Shown here piece by piece: positions 1 through 13,554 of a stretch of DNA of 64,000 bases. Numbering within the stretch: the stretch's first letter is position 1; every line of letters begins with the position of its first letter. The notes under the pieces were generated by a model. That model had not been told where the DNA came from and did no database searches. It saw only the letters and a list, made by a program, of their open reading frames with translations. The translations under genes and the position numbers were made by a program. The DNA is from Amoebidium appalachense (taxonomy: Eukaryota; Ichthyosporea). Where the stretch lies: positions 1,240,001 to 1,304,000 of the forward strand of contig CAVNZM010000017.1 in the NCBI GenBank assembly GCA_963693365.1, given 5' to 3'.

Positions 1-384
1 ATACATCCTCCCCTTCCCCCCTTCCCCTCCCCTCCCCCCCCCCCTCCCCCCCCCCCCCTGGCCCCCCCAGTCACTCCTGGGGTTGGGCACTGCATATGAT
101 GCATACTCTCTTTAATTTACATTCTGTATTAATTAGGCCGTTGTGAATCTGTACTTAGCACTCTATAGCATGTTCTAGAAAAGCCCCTCCACTAAAGCCC
201 CTCCACTCACGTATGCACGTTCACACACCCGCGCTGTTACAAAGCTTCTGAGTCGCCCAATAGGAAATACTTCCCTCACTCATTTACCCTCCCCCCCCCC
301 CTCCCCTCCCCCCCGCCCCATTTTCCCTCCGGCATACACGCATCGGCACACATCTACATCCCAAACCCACTCCCCCCGCCCCCC

Positions 385-415
<31 letters not shown>

Positions 416-748
416 TACCACACGAGAACCTGTGTACACACACCTACACATACACTTGCACCACATCAGCACACGCGCGCGCACACACACACACACGCAT
501 TTTTTATCACACAATCAAAAGCGCACACACAAAACACACAAGCTCACTCATAGACACCCACCAATACCAATACACACATACACACACACATCCACCAACC
601 CCCCCCCCCCCCCCCCCCCCCCCCTCAACCTCCCCACGAGTTGTCCGTCATGAATAACTTGTAGCATTCTAACCACCTCCCTCCCCCCCAACACACACAC
701 ACACAGTTCTCCGACTTTCACAGTAACATTCGCATGACGGCTGCCTAC
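1..748. other. Intergenic, C-rich tracts and CA-rich DNA
   Basis: I see no supported gene here. The stretch holds poly(C) runs near 30-60, 289-312, 375-414 and 600-624, and CA-rich sequence from 420 to 600. A short piece at about 640-675 resembles, on the reverse strand, the head of the dispersed repeat family found at 27-32 kb and 54.8 kb (a GTTAGAATGC-like start and a GACGGACAAC-like stretch). Confidence 0.5.
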
Positions 749-935
749 CTTATCTTCACCCTCGCCCTCCACGTCTCCATGTCGCTCCACCCGCTAAGTA
801 CTTTTGCATTTGCTACCGGGTGGTCATCTTATGCGCGTCTTACGGTAAATCTATCCGTCCTCGAACTTGTCTCAACGATGGTGACACAATCCAAGTTCGA
901 GGAACAGATGCCTGAGCTGACGCGAAGGAGTGTGT
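749..935 (-). CDS. Doubtful two-exon gene fragment, minus strand
   Basis: Two minus-strand blocks have splice-like borders and compatible phase. The first is 844..935, after AACAG and ending at ACC|GTAAG; in frame it includes SSGICSSNLDC. The second is 749..793, after CTTAG and ending AAG|GTAGGC; it reads RVERHGDVEGEGEDK. They are separated by a 50-bp stretch with GT...AG ends and join in phase 0. I do not recognise the product, and the 50-bp intron is much shorter than those of the confident genes in this window. No further exons could be tied to it. It could easily be chance. Confidence 0.25.
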
Positions 936-1018
936 CTGTTGGAGTTGTTCCGGTTGGGGAGGTGGAGTGTGTAAGACCTATGGATGGGGTGACGTAACAC
1001 ACCCACACGCATAGACAC

Positions 1019-1104
<86 letters not shown>

Positions 1105-1252
1105 GGAGGAAGAGACAGACAGAGAGGGAGAGAGAGGGAGACACAAACACACGTGCATACACACACCCAAAAACCACAAAGAACACGTTCACAAAATCGT
1201 GCATACGAGCGAACACAGATGCATGTATGTGCAGCTGGCACGTATAGACACA

Positions 1253-1346
<94 letters not shown>

Positions 1347-1400
1347 GAGAGAGGGAGAGAGGGAAAGGGGGAGAGAGAGAGACAGACAGAGAGAGAGAGT

Positions 1401-1479
<79 letters not shown>

Positions 1480-1508
1480 TTGTACGGGCACATGCACACA
1501 CATACACA
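936..1508. repeat. (AC)n and (GA)n microsatellite block
   Basis: An (AC)n tract runs from about 1021 to 1102, a second (CA)n from about 1257 to 1344, and a GA-rich block from about 1345 to 1477. The long His/Thr and Cys/Val frames across this stretch are products of the dinucleotide repeats, not genes. Confidence 0.9.
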
Positions 1509-1919
1509 ACATTGATGGATAATTATACAGCTAGTGAAGCTTAAGCATGATTAGATACACCGAAAGAAAACACCAGCACATGGTGAATGAGTCATTCAGT
1601 GTGAATATTGCATTTGTATTGTTTATGGGGATTGTATATATGGCTGCTATAGGTGAATTAGCTATGTTGTGCCCATATATGGATTTATATCGGTTATATA
1701 GAACATACGGTTGATAACTTGTTTGGTCGTTCATATCTGGAAGGTTCCCCTACTCGGTTATTCCTCCTTACCACTCCGCCCATCCAAAACTTCCCATCAT
1801 GAAAAAAATCCCCCCCCCCCCCCCCCCCCCCCTCCCCCCCTCCCCTCCCCTCCCGCTAAACACACAAACACACACTCTCGCTCTCTTTTCTCCAATCAAA
1901 TGGTGGTTTACTGTTCGTT

Positions 1920-1953
<34 letters not shown>

Positions 1954-2407
1954 GGATGCTGTGTGATGCATATATGTGGTGTTGTAAAGGGAGGTCGATA
2001 CGGTGTATAACTAAGGTCATAAATGGTAGTCATGTTTATTTTATGTGAAGGATGAGAAGTGTTTATTATGGCGAGATGGTTTTTCTTATTGTAGGATGCT
2101 TGTTTTGTGGTGCATTTGTGAAGTGTGTTTAAACTCATATCGAAACGGTGTATATCCGACCATAAAGTTAGATTAGTAGATTTATCGGACCTGAATGATG
2201 AGAAACATTTAAATTATAAAACGAAAAAATGGCGAGAAAAAACAGCGAGGTTCTTTCTTGTTTGTTGTTGTATTGTTATGCGTATATCATAGGCTTTTAA
2301 AATTAAGATGAAAGGGTTCGAGCGCAGGTATTATATGTGGAAGAGGAGAGACCGATGGGGAAGGAGAGGGTTTTTACTTACGCTGAATGTGTCTTCCCCC
2401 CCCCCCC

Positions 2408-2439
<32 letters not shown>

Positions 2440-2609
2440 TTACCTTGCACTAGTCCCCTCGTATGGTACTCCCCGGTACGCCTTTTCTTCCGCGAAGTTT
2501 AGGATGCACTTTTTTCTCTTTCCAGTGACTCGAATACTAATGGATATATACAGGGCAGTAAGGTACAGGGGTGAGGTCGGGCATGCCCATGGAGGCGGTG
2601 TACGCGCGT

Positions 2610-2667
<58 letters not shown>

Positions 2668-3600
2668 TCCATGTGTGCTTATATTACTGGTATATGTACA
2701 CACTAGAGCCCAACCACATCAGCAGAATCAACTTGTTGTGAGAATTATTCTGTCAAAATAGACTTACTACTGGCAACCGGAGAGGATTTTTTGCACAAAA
2801 AAACAGAATTGTTGTGAAAAAGGAGTGTTTTCCTGCCTTAAGTCGGCAATGCAGAATCGGCAGAGCTAATCTGCTTCGAGATGATTTTTCTGAGGGGTTG
2901 CCCTGCCCGCGACAGGTAAATATATACAAGTCGGTATAAACATATAAACATCATGATATGATAAATGATATAAGTATATACAAATATATATCATACCGGT
3001 TGCGGAGGACCCCTATTTGTTCTGCTTACAGCTGCAGAAATACCGTTGAATCATTCTTTCGCAGAATAATTCTTCTGCTTTTGCTCAATAATCCTGCTTT
3101 TTGCAAACTGCCAGTTTTGTACACTGAATCTGCTTTGCTAATAATTTTTTTTTAATGCTAATAATAATATTTTTTTTTTTTTTTCGCCGAATAATTCAGC
3201 TCGGACCAAGTCGATGGTATGAGTATCCCCCCCCCCCCCCCCCCCCCCTCCCCCCCCCCCCCCCCTCCCCCCCCTCCCCCCTCCCCCCCCCCCCCCCCCC
3301 AAAAAAAAAAAAAAAAAAAAAAAAACACCGTGACACATGCACCGCACAATCTCCATCTGGTAATTTTCAAAAGGGGTATTTCTTTTAGAATTCCAGTTCG
3401 GGTAGGTTCCGAAAACGATTTTTGCTCTGTGAGATGGTGAGATGCACACCTCACAGCATTTTGCCCTGACCCGAACGAAAGTGCCCCCATCCCGGGACCG
3501 GGAATGCCAAACGAGGCCTTACTAATTATAACTTAATCCTCCTAGGATCCATAATATGTTTGTAGGTATTATACCTACTATGAAAAGTGGAACCTCACCA
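1509..3600. other. Intergenic, AT-rich with homopolymer tracts
   Basis: No gene is supported. The stretch has poly(C) at 1810-1832, poly(T) at 1922-1951, a C-then-T junction at 2396-2441, a (GT)n-to-poly(G) junction at 2609-2666, and a compound C-run followed by an A-run at 3226-3325. Between 2720 and 3150 there are weak inverted similarities around AGAATTATTCTG-like sequence, too short and imperfect to call an element. Confidence 0.6.
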
Positions 3601-3628
3601 GACCTTATGTCTCCCCTTCTCCGTCTTC

Positions 3629-4183
<555 letters not shown>

Positions 4184-5000
4184 TCCGAAAGCTAGAGTCC
4201 TGTATACAGTTGCATCTTCCCATGCGCGTACGCGTAGTAGGCCTTTGTACGTGCGAACGTACGCCGGGAATTAGAAATTCGAATGCATCATTCTGCACGT
4301 GTCAACATGACGTGTTTTTTCCACCACTGGGCTGTCCGCCCCGCACGATGGGGGTGCACGTGTGGGGCAACCCCCCAGCTCCCGGCCAATCGATACCGGC
4401 CCACCGGGCCGTTGACCGGAATTGCTTTGACCAATCAACACACCGGAATACCTTTTTTTTACATATTTGGATGTTCATTGAAACTTGGCTAATAATAGTT
4501 CCAGCAAAGCCCCAACATGCGGGCAGCAATATGTACTTCTGGAATGAGCAGCGCGGCAGTATAGAATGAATATTGCAATATTTTTCGACCCTTTTTACAC
4601 GGTGATACTGTTCAAAAAGCCAAAAAAGTACCAAGGTAACATTTAATAAATTTTACCGGGAACTTCGGAAGCTGCCAAGCGGTTGAGCCAGGGTCCGTGA
4701 GCTGATGACGATGGCGTTGATTGTTGAAACCCTGGGCCACTGTTGACTAAGCATTTTGTTTATTGCAAATTGCCTACATTGCTCCCTTCTCCCCTCCTCG
4801 ATAAGTTTTTTCCCCCCTTCCCCGACCACGAGGTTAAATAAGAAGAAAGAGAAAAAAAAAAAGAAAAAAAAAGAAATAGTGAAGCTGATGAATCTGGATT
4901 CCAAGATGATAGAATTAGATCCAACCGTTCACGGTTTTGGGCCAATCAAAATTAGCTGAAACATATCCACTCAAATCACTGCAATAGAAGCACCGGCAGG

Positions 5001-5008
5001 TATATAAA
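5001..5008 (+). promoter_or_regulatory. TATA box of the secreted Cys/Asn-rich gene
   Basis: TATATAAA lies 118 bp upstream of the start codon at 5126. This leaves room for a transcription start near 5030-5040 and a 5' leader of roughly 90 nt. The sequence between has no other ATG in a favourable context. Confidence 0.6.
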
Positions 5009-5125
5009 CAGCCTCTCCCCAGTCACTTTACCACTCACCAAATCACTGTCGATCACCGTGCTCTTTTACTCTCGCTAAAACGTTCGCTGTATTTTCCTTG
5101 CCAAGACCAGCAACAAAAATCCGAA

Positions 5126-6265
5126 ATGCAGCTCAACGCGTACATTCTGACTGTGGCTGCGGCCCTCTCTCTCCACGAGGTCTCCGCTCTTCCAACGACA
5201 GGAAAGACAGGCAGTCTTACCATGGATTTCGGCTCTGTGCAGGCCCCGGGCTCGGCCGTGGCAGTGCCCACCACCGGGTGCACTCTCCCCAACGGAGGCA
5301 GGCTCGGACACGGGTTCAGGACGAAATACAACGGCTGCGATTGCGCGTGCAACGGTACCTCGCTTGTGTGGGCCAGCGGGTGCAACTCTAACGACATCAA
5401 TGGGTTAAGAAACAACGGGCAGGGTGGACGCTGGCCAGGGAGCAACGACGGAGGAAACTTGAACGCTAACGGCTTCAAAGGAAACAATATGGGTGATGGC
5501 CCCAACGGGAACGAAGCGTTTGGCAGAAATAACGCCAACAACAACGGACTCGGCAATGCGTTTGACAGAAACAACGCGGGCAACAACGCAATGCCAAACA
5601 ATGGTCCAGCATTCAACAAGAACAACGAGCTCGAGGTTGATCATGATGGCCCCAACGGAAGTAACGGGTTCAACAGAAACGATGGGAGCAACGTTAACAA
5701 CAACGGGAACCAGTTCACGTGGCGAAATGGCGGTGCCAACGGCTTCGACTCCAACGGACAGCGGCAGCAAGGGGACCAGACAAATGGCCGCAACACCGCA
5801 AACGTTCGCCCTAACGGCCCTAAAGACGAGGGCAGTAATAAGAATCCCTGGGGCATGATCAACTCCAACAGGGTTTCAGGAAACCCCGGTGCCAACATCT
5901 TCAACGATAATACCGCGGCTTGGGACCCTGCGTCCTCCGGGCGTGCATGCCGCACCCCCGATGGTAGGGACCTTCCTCACGGACGTCTTGCACGCGTCAA
6001 TAACTGTATTTGCCGATGCACCGACGGCGCTCTCTCGTACAGCTCCAACTGCAACTCCCGCCCTACCCCAGGTCCCCTCCCTACCCCGGCCCCGGCTCCC
6101 GCCCCTGCCCCCGCCCCTGTTCCTGTTCCATGTGTCGGTTCTGATGGTACCCCGATTAATCTCGGCTCGACCGTGAGTGTTAACTGTCAAGTGTGCACGT
6201 GTGGAACCAGCGGACTCAGTTGCTCAGCCGACCCGACTTGCACCAACACCTATGCAAGTGACTAA
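5126..6265 (+). CDS. Secreted Asn/Gly-rich protein with CxCxC modules
   Basis: A single open frame encodes 379 aa. Residues 1-21 look like a signal peptide, with a hydrophobic core and ...SA at the likely cleavage site. A Cys module follows: C52-x18-C71-x-C73-x-C75-x10-C86. Residues about 87-270 are Asn/Gly-rich low complexity. A second module at about 275-310 has exactly the same spacing (C-x18-C-x-C-x-C-x10-C). A Pro-Ala-Pro linker (about 318-334) leads to a third, variant module (C-x17-C-x2-C-x-C) that resembles a von Willebrand C-type knuckle. No membrane anchor is seen after the signal peptide, so secretion to an extracellular matrix or cell wall is likely. A TATA box lies upstream and an AATAAA at 6689. 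I recognise no named family; the module is described from the sequence only. The same frame stays open for 65 codons after the TAA. Confidence 0.75.
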   Translation: MQLNAYILTVAAALSLHEVSALPTTGKTGSLTMDFGSVQAPGSAVAVPTTGCTLPNGGRLGHGFRTKYNGCDCACNGTSLVWASGCNSNDINGLRNNGQGGRWPGSNDGGNLNANGFKGNNMGDGPNGNEAFGRNNANNNGLGNAFDRNNAGNNAMPNNGPAFNKNNELEVDHDGPNGSNGFNRNDGSNVNNNGNQFTWRNGGANGFDSNGQRQQGDQTNGRNTANVRPNGPKDEGSNKNPWGMINSNRVSGNPGANIFNDNTAAWDPASSGRACRTPDGRDLPHGRLARVNNCICRCTDGALSYSSNCNSRPTPGPLPTPAPAPAPAPAPVPVPCVGSDGTPINLGSTVSVNCQVCTCGTSGLSCSADPTCTNTYASD

Positions 6266-6463
6266 GTGCAAACGAATGATAGTGTGAGTGGGCAGGTTAA
6301 TGATAGTGCAATCACCGATGCACAGGTGAATGGTAATACCGTAACGGGCACGGATGCACAGGTGGATAATGGTTCTATTGTGGATGGGACGGAGGTGGTT
6401 GATAACAATGTGGATGCACAGGCAAAAGATGTGTATGGTGCGGATGGGCAGGCGAACGCATAA
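6266..6463 (+). other. In-frame open extension after the stop codon
   Basis: Directly after the TAA of the upstream gene (6263-6265) the same frame stays open for 65 codons to the TAA at 6461-6463. It reads as Asn/Asp/Val/Gly-rich sequence with repeated DAQV units, much like the low-complexity body of the upstream protein, and has no ATG of its own. It could be a stop-codon readthrough extension, or the old C-terminus of a gene that recently gained a stop. The AATAAA at 6689 suggests it lies within the transcript. Confidence 0.5.
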
Positions 6464-6688
6464 GTCGTACGGGCGGGAGGCGAGTAGTTTAGCAGCTGTA
6501 TCACGTTTTATTTTTATATGCATTGTATGCATATATACTATAATGTTGCATAGGTGAGATGAGTTCTTTTCATTTTAGGGTTGGCTATCGAGAACGAATT
6601 GTAATACTATAACGAGGTTGACACGAACCAATATTAATGACGCAGCTCTGTGAGTTGTCCTGTTGCTGATTTGGTAAACTTTAACAAT

Positions 6689-6694
6689 AATAAA
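6689..6694 (+). terminator. Poly(A) signal AATAAA
   Basis: AATAAA lies in an A/T-rich stretch about 425 nt after the TAA of the secreted Cys/Asn-rich gene. It is the first canonical signal downstream. Confidence 0.45.
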
Positions 6695-6699
6695 ACAAA

Positions 6700-10223
<3,524 letters not shown>

Positions 10224-10275
10224 CTACAAACATATGTGCCGCAGTCTGTAACCGAACGCGATACACATAAACAGG

Positions 10276-10875
10276 CTACTTGCAGGCCTGGCAATAGATG
10301 TAGTCAGCGCTACAGTAGTAGCATGTGTTCGCCACGTTGTAAAGTTGCGCAAGGGTGGTGCAGCCGTTGTTGCCGTTGTTGCAGTTACCGCAGTTGTCCC
10401 CCGTGGGATAATAGGGCTTGCAGCTGCGCCGTGAACGGTGGCGCCCAGCAAACAAATAGGTGTCACGGCGGGCCTTCTCCTTGGCCTCCTCCGTCCCCTC
10501 CTTAGCCACTTCGACCGCTCGGGCATCTCGCAGATGCCTAAGCCGCCGAGAATCGATGCGCACTTGCCGCACTTGCCGCTGCAGTCGTCGTCACTGCGGC
10601 ACGTCAGCTGGCAGTGGCCCGTGACCAGCGCCACCGCCGCCCTGCCCAGCTTGTCCTCATCGGCCTTGACCCCCTTGGCCGGCACGCACCTGCCCTGCTC
10701 GCCGCACACGCCTATTGCGCCCGCAGTCAGTGTCGTACTTGCAGGGCGCCCCGCAGTAGCCCACTGCGGTGCGCAGGCCCACAAAGACCTCCGAGCCGTT
10801 CTTTGTTCCACAAAGACCTCCGAGCCGTTCTTCTTTGTCGGAACTGCTCGAGTGCTTGACTGACACACCATTCAT
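10276..10875 (-). pseudogene. Cys-rich protein, minus strand, frameshifted
   Basis: Read on the minus strand, three overlapping frames carry pieces of one Cys-rich protein. One has GYCGAPCKYDTDCG. A second has GVCGEQGRC, then CQLTCRSDDDCSGKCGKC and GGLGICE. The third ends SCKPYYPTGDNCGNCNNGNNG...YCQACK and a TAG at 10276-10278. The pieces run in the right order with no splice-like gaps, so at least two frameshifts break the gene, or errors do. A 25-bp direct duplication with the core AAGACCTCCGAGCCGTTCTT lies near 10782-10835. WAP- or EGF-like Cys spacing is suggestive, but I cannot name the family. The first ATG (10873-10875) is 23 bp from the start of the plus-strand ORF. Confidence 0.45.
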
Positions 10876-10898
10876 CTGCCCCCCTCAGCCTCTCCAAG

Positions 10899-11132
10899 AT
10901 GTCTTGCCTTCTCCTGGGCCTTGCTGCTTTGGTGGCCCCAACGCTGGCCCGGGGAAGCCTCAAGTGGGGCAAAGGATGTAAGTGCAGCTGTCATTCTGAT
11001 ACTGAGATTTCAGTGTCCTATAGCTATCATAGGACTCGTCCCTTAGACATGCATGTGATGTTCCCGTTCAGAGGTAAGAACACACGGTGCGTGACCCCAC
11101 TGTCTACCTGGGTTTGCGCTGACGCTCCTTAA
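10899..11132 (+). CDS. Small secreted protein with one CxCxC motif
   Basis: A 77-aa frame starts with a good signal-peptide-like segment (MSCLLLGLAALVAPTLA) and then GCKCSCH, the CxCxC core seen twice in the secreted protein at 5.1-6.3 kb. Two more Cys follow. A GTAAGT at 10980-10985, inside the CxCxC codons, could instead be a splice donor, so the downstream frame may not be the true continuation. It stands head to head with the Cys-rich minus-strand locus. Function is unknown; an extracellular or cell-wall role is inferred from the signal peptide. Confidence 0.45.
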   Translation: MSCLLLGLAALVAPTLARGSLKWGKGCKCSCHSDTEISVSYSYHRTRPLDMHVMFPFRGKNTRCVTPLSTWVCADAP

Positions 11133-11395
11133 AAGATGGTATGAAATACGTCTGTCTGTGTTTTTGTGTTTAATGAGAAGGGAAAGCGTGTGGGTGAATG
11201 ATAAGATACGGTTGCACGGTGTATGTAGTTTTATATGCCGGGGAGGCGAGTGTTTTTTTTTTTTTTTTTTTTTTTTGGGGGGGGGGGGGGGCTGAAAACA
11301 TTGAAGCTAGGAACAGTTATAGGGACGTGTACGTGTGTGTGTGTGTGCGTGTGTTTATATTTGTGTTTGTGTGTGCGTGCTTATATGTGTGTGTG

Positions 11396-11436
<41 letters not shown>

Positions 11437-11502
11437 GTGTGTGTTTGCATTTGTGTGTTTGCGTGCGTGTGTGTGTGTGCGTGCGCACGTGTGTGTTTGT
11501 AT

Positions 11503-11589
<87 letters not shown>

Positions 11590-11676
11590 ACGTGTATGTT
11601 TGCATGGGTGCGTTTTTTCTTCATTTCTTTCTTTCTTTCTTTTTCTTTTTCTTTTTCTTTTTCTTTTTTTTTTTTT

Positions 11677-11720
<44 letters not shown>

Positions 11721-12338
11721 GGGGGGCTTTTGTTTCAGAGAAGTCGAAAACCCGGATAGGTCCATCATAACAATGAGTTGACCCTTTCCCACCCATACCG
11801 ATAAGCGTTATGCGGTTGCCCACCCTCATGGTGGTGTGTCCGTACACACCTTCAGGCGGTCCAAAATAGCTGGGTCCCGAGGTGGCAGGCAGACATTCCC
11901 ACCGACACCCCATAGGAGACAGGGTGGAGTGACGTAATATTGAGAGCTCCGAGTTTATTAGCTAGAATATTTCATGATCAATGAAGTGAAACGGCGCAGG
12001 AATAAGATGCAAAGCTGAAGGGTTGAACAAATGTGTGTGGTGACGACGATACAGTATATGTTTGTTCCGGTCTAAAGACGTAAAGCCAAGGAGAAACATC
12101 ATAAACTCACATAATCCTTTGTTTTTCTTTTCTACTTTTTCCCCCCCTACTCCTAGCAAGCACTGTATATGTACATTAGGCCTACTAACGTCACGGCCCA
12201 CCTTGTGACTCAGGCAAACGGTCAGAGCTCGACCGTGGTCAAGGCTATACAGTTCGGATTGCTTATGCAGATTTTCTTATGTTTTTGCTTCGCTCCAAAA
12301 ATGCGATGACGTAATGAAGGGCTGGGAGAAGGGCTACT
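11133..12338. other. Intergenic with T-to-G junctions and (GT)n
   Basis: The stretch holds a T-run/G-run junction at 11253-11291, a GT-rich block at about 11330-11590, and an interrupted T-run followed by a G-run at 11640-11719. Unique sequence follows from 11725 to 12338, in which I see no exon. Confidence 0.6.
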
Positions 12339-12390
12339 CATATACCCACGGCCATCTAGAAGGTGTTTCTAGATGGCCGTGTCATATACC
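12339..12390. mobile_element. 36-bp hairpin insertion with 8-bp direct repeats
   Basis: CATATACC at 12339-12346 is repeated at 12383-12390. Between them lies a perfect hairpin: CACGGCCATCTAGAA (12347-12361), a 5-nt loop, and the exact reverse complement (12367-12381). The 8-bp flanking repeat and 15-bp perfect arms look like a target-site duplication around a minimal foldback element. Eight-bp duplications are usual for the hAT superfamily, but no transposase or longer terminal sequence supports a family call. Confidence 0.5.
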
Positions 12391-12566
12391 TTAAGTGATC
12401 AAAGTTTAAAATATGAATAAAAAACAGGTTTTGGTCAACTAATTAATATTAATGAATAACGCGACACACATTTATTATATAAGCAACATGGGGTGCCCGC
12501 CGCTTATTTTATGGTGAAAACTAGAAAAAACTATGATTTTCATAAACGATCGGCCAAGGTGCTGAC

Positions 12567-12664
12567 CTGTTTGGCAACGCGGAGTTAGCGGCCATACTCC
12601 GGAGTAAGATCGATTTTGGAGTTAGGGCTAAAGCGGATTTTCTGAAATCCGCGATGCCAAACAG
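12567..12664. mobile_element. MITE-like element, copy 1
   Basis: The 98-bp element begins CTGTTTGGCAACGCGGA and ends TCCGCGATGCCAAACAG, which is its inverted repeat with 16 of 17 matches. It has no coding capacity. The same terminal sequence flanks the element at 13420-13554. I see no clear target-site duplication. Confidence 0.6.
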
Positions 12665-12732
12665 ACGGCCCAATCTGGGCCTGTGTACGCCGGGTTTCAA
12701 ACCCCTTGGACATCGCTTGTACTCCAATTTCT

Positions 12733-12758
12733 ATAATCCACCTCCGGAGGTGGATTAT
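12733..12758. repeat. 26-bp perfect palindrome
   Basis: ATAATCCACCTCC (12733-12745) is followed immediately by its exact reverse complement (12746-12758), with no loop. It could be a cruciform site, a dimeric protein-binding site or a foldback remnant. Confidence 0.6.
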
Positions 12759-13010
12759 GCGCGAAATTGAACGCCGTGTGAAGGTCTAAACCAATGAAAA
12801 TTCATGTCGTGAGACCTTTTTACATTTCTCTCTCGGCCAATTGGCGGCAGTGCAATATAGCCAAAAACAGTTAAAGTGGAAAAGACGCCAAACGGAAAGT
12901 CCGTTGTCACCGGCTGTGCGCACGGCATGGCCAGCTTGCTGGTGAGCCTGCGACAGCCCGAGCGCAGGCTGCGACCAGCCACACACAGCCGGCCACGTGT
13001 GGTAGGTCGT

Positions 13011-13018
13011 ATAAAAAC
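13011..13018 (+). promoter_or_regulatory. TATA box upstream of tiny Cys-rich ORF
   Basis: GTATAAAA lies about 115 bp upstream of the ATG at 13127. Between them, AGACAATCTT and AAGATTGTCT (13083-13092 and 13105-13114) form a 10-bp perfect stem in the presumed 5' leader. Confidence 0.35.
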
Positions 13019-13126
13019 AAGCCCCCCCTCAACTATTCTTCCTCTTCGCGGCCAACTTGTAGGCAACCTTTTTTTTACCATTAGACAATCTTTTGCACAT
13101 CGGTCAAGATTGTCTGAACCGACAGG

Positions 13127-13195
13127 ATGCCTGTAGGGGGAAGCAAAGAATGCAATTGCTGCAATTGCGGCCGAAAGGGCCATGTTTCGTGCTAA
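13127..13195 (+). CDS. Tiny Cys-rich peptide (22 aa), putative
   Basis: A 22-codon frame ends ECNCCNCGRKGHVSC. Five Cys and one His sit in a CxCCxC arrangement like a metallothionein cluster or a truncated CCHC knuckle. A TATA box at 13011 and a leader stem-loop precede it. The frame is too short to be convincing, and a longer minus-strand frame overlaps it without visible merit. Metal binding is inferred from the Cys content only. Confidence 0.25.
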   Translation: MPVGGSKECNCCNCGRKGHVSC

Positions 13196-13419
13196 ATACA
13201 TAGTGGTTTTGCAACCGGAAACGTTGATGTTGTTATATATGCAAATGGTATCATTACAGTGTATACAAATACATACATACGGGACACTGCACAGTCACTA
13301 CAAAAAAAATAGTACTGAGTCCTAGGTACGATATACGTGCAAAGTATGCGCACTCCGATCAACGTAAAACTTGCGCAATGTGACTTGATAAACTAAGCTG
13401 CAGCTGAAAAAAGTGTTGT

Positions 13420-13554
13420 CTGTTTGGCACGAGCGGTTATTATCTACGCCAGGTTTTGACCTAAATCCGGATTACAAATCAGAATCTGGATACTGATTTG
13501 ATACCCGGCGTATACGGTCTACGCCGGAGTTCGTAACTCCGCGTTGCCAAACAG
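13420..13554. mobile_element. MITE-like element, copy 2
   Basis: The 135-bp element begins CTGTTTGGCA and ends TCCGCGTTGCCAAACAG. The reverse complement of that end is identical to the start of copy 1 (CTGTTTGGCAACGCGGA), and similarity to copy 1 continues inward (GGAGTT...ACTCCGG). It is therefore inverted relative to copy 1. It is non-coding. Confidence 0.6.

Noticed and set aside
2720-3150. A possible foldback element around AGAATTATTCTG-like inverted similarity
   Set aside because: Arms are short and imperfect, the boundaries are undefined and there is no flanking direct repeat.
12755-13201. A 148-codon minus-strand frame across the TATA and tiny-ORF region
   Set aside because: No domain, no signal peptide and no supporting context. 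A frame of this length is expected by chance in CG-rich sequence.
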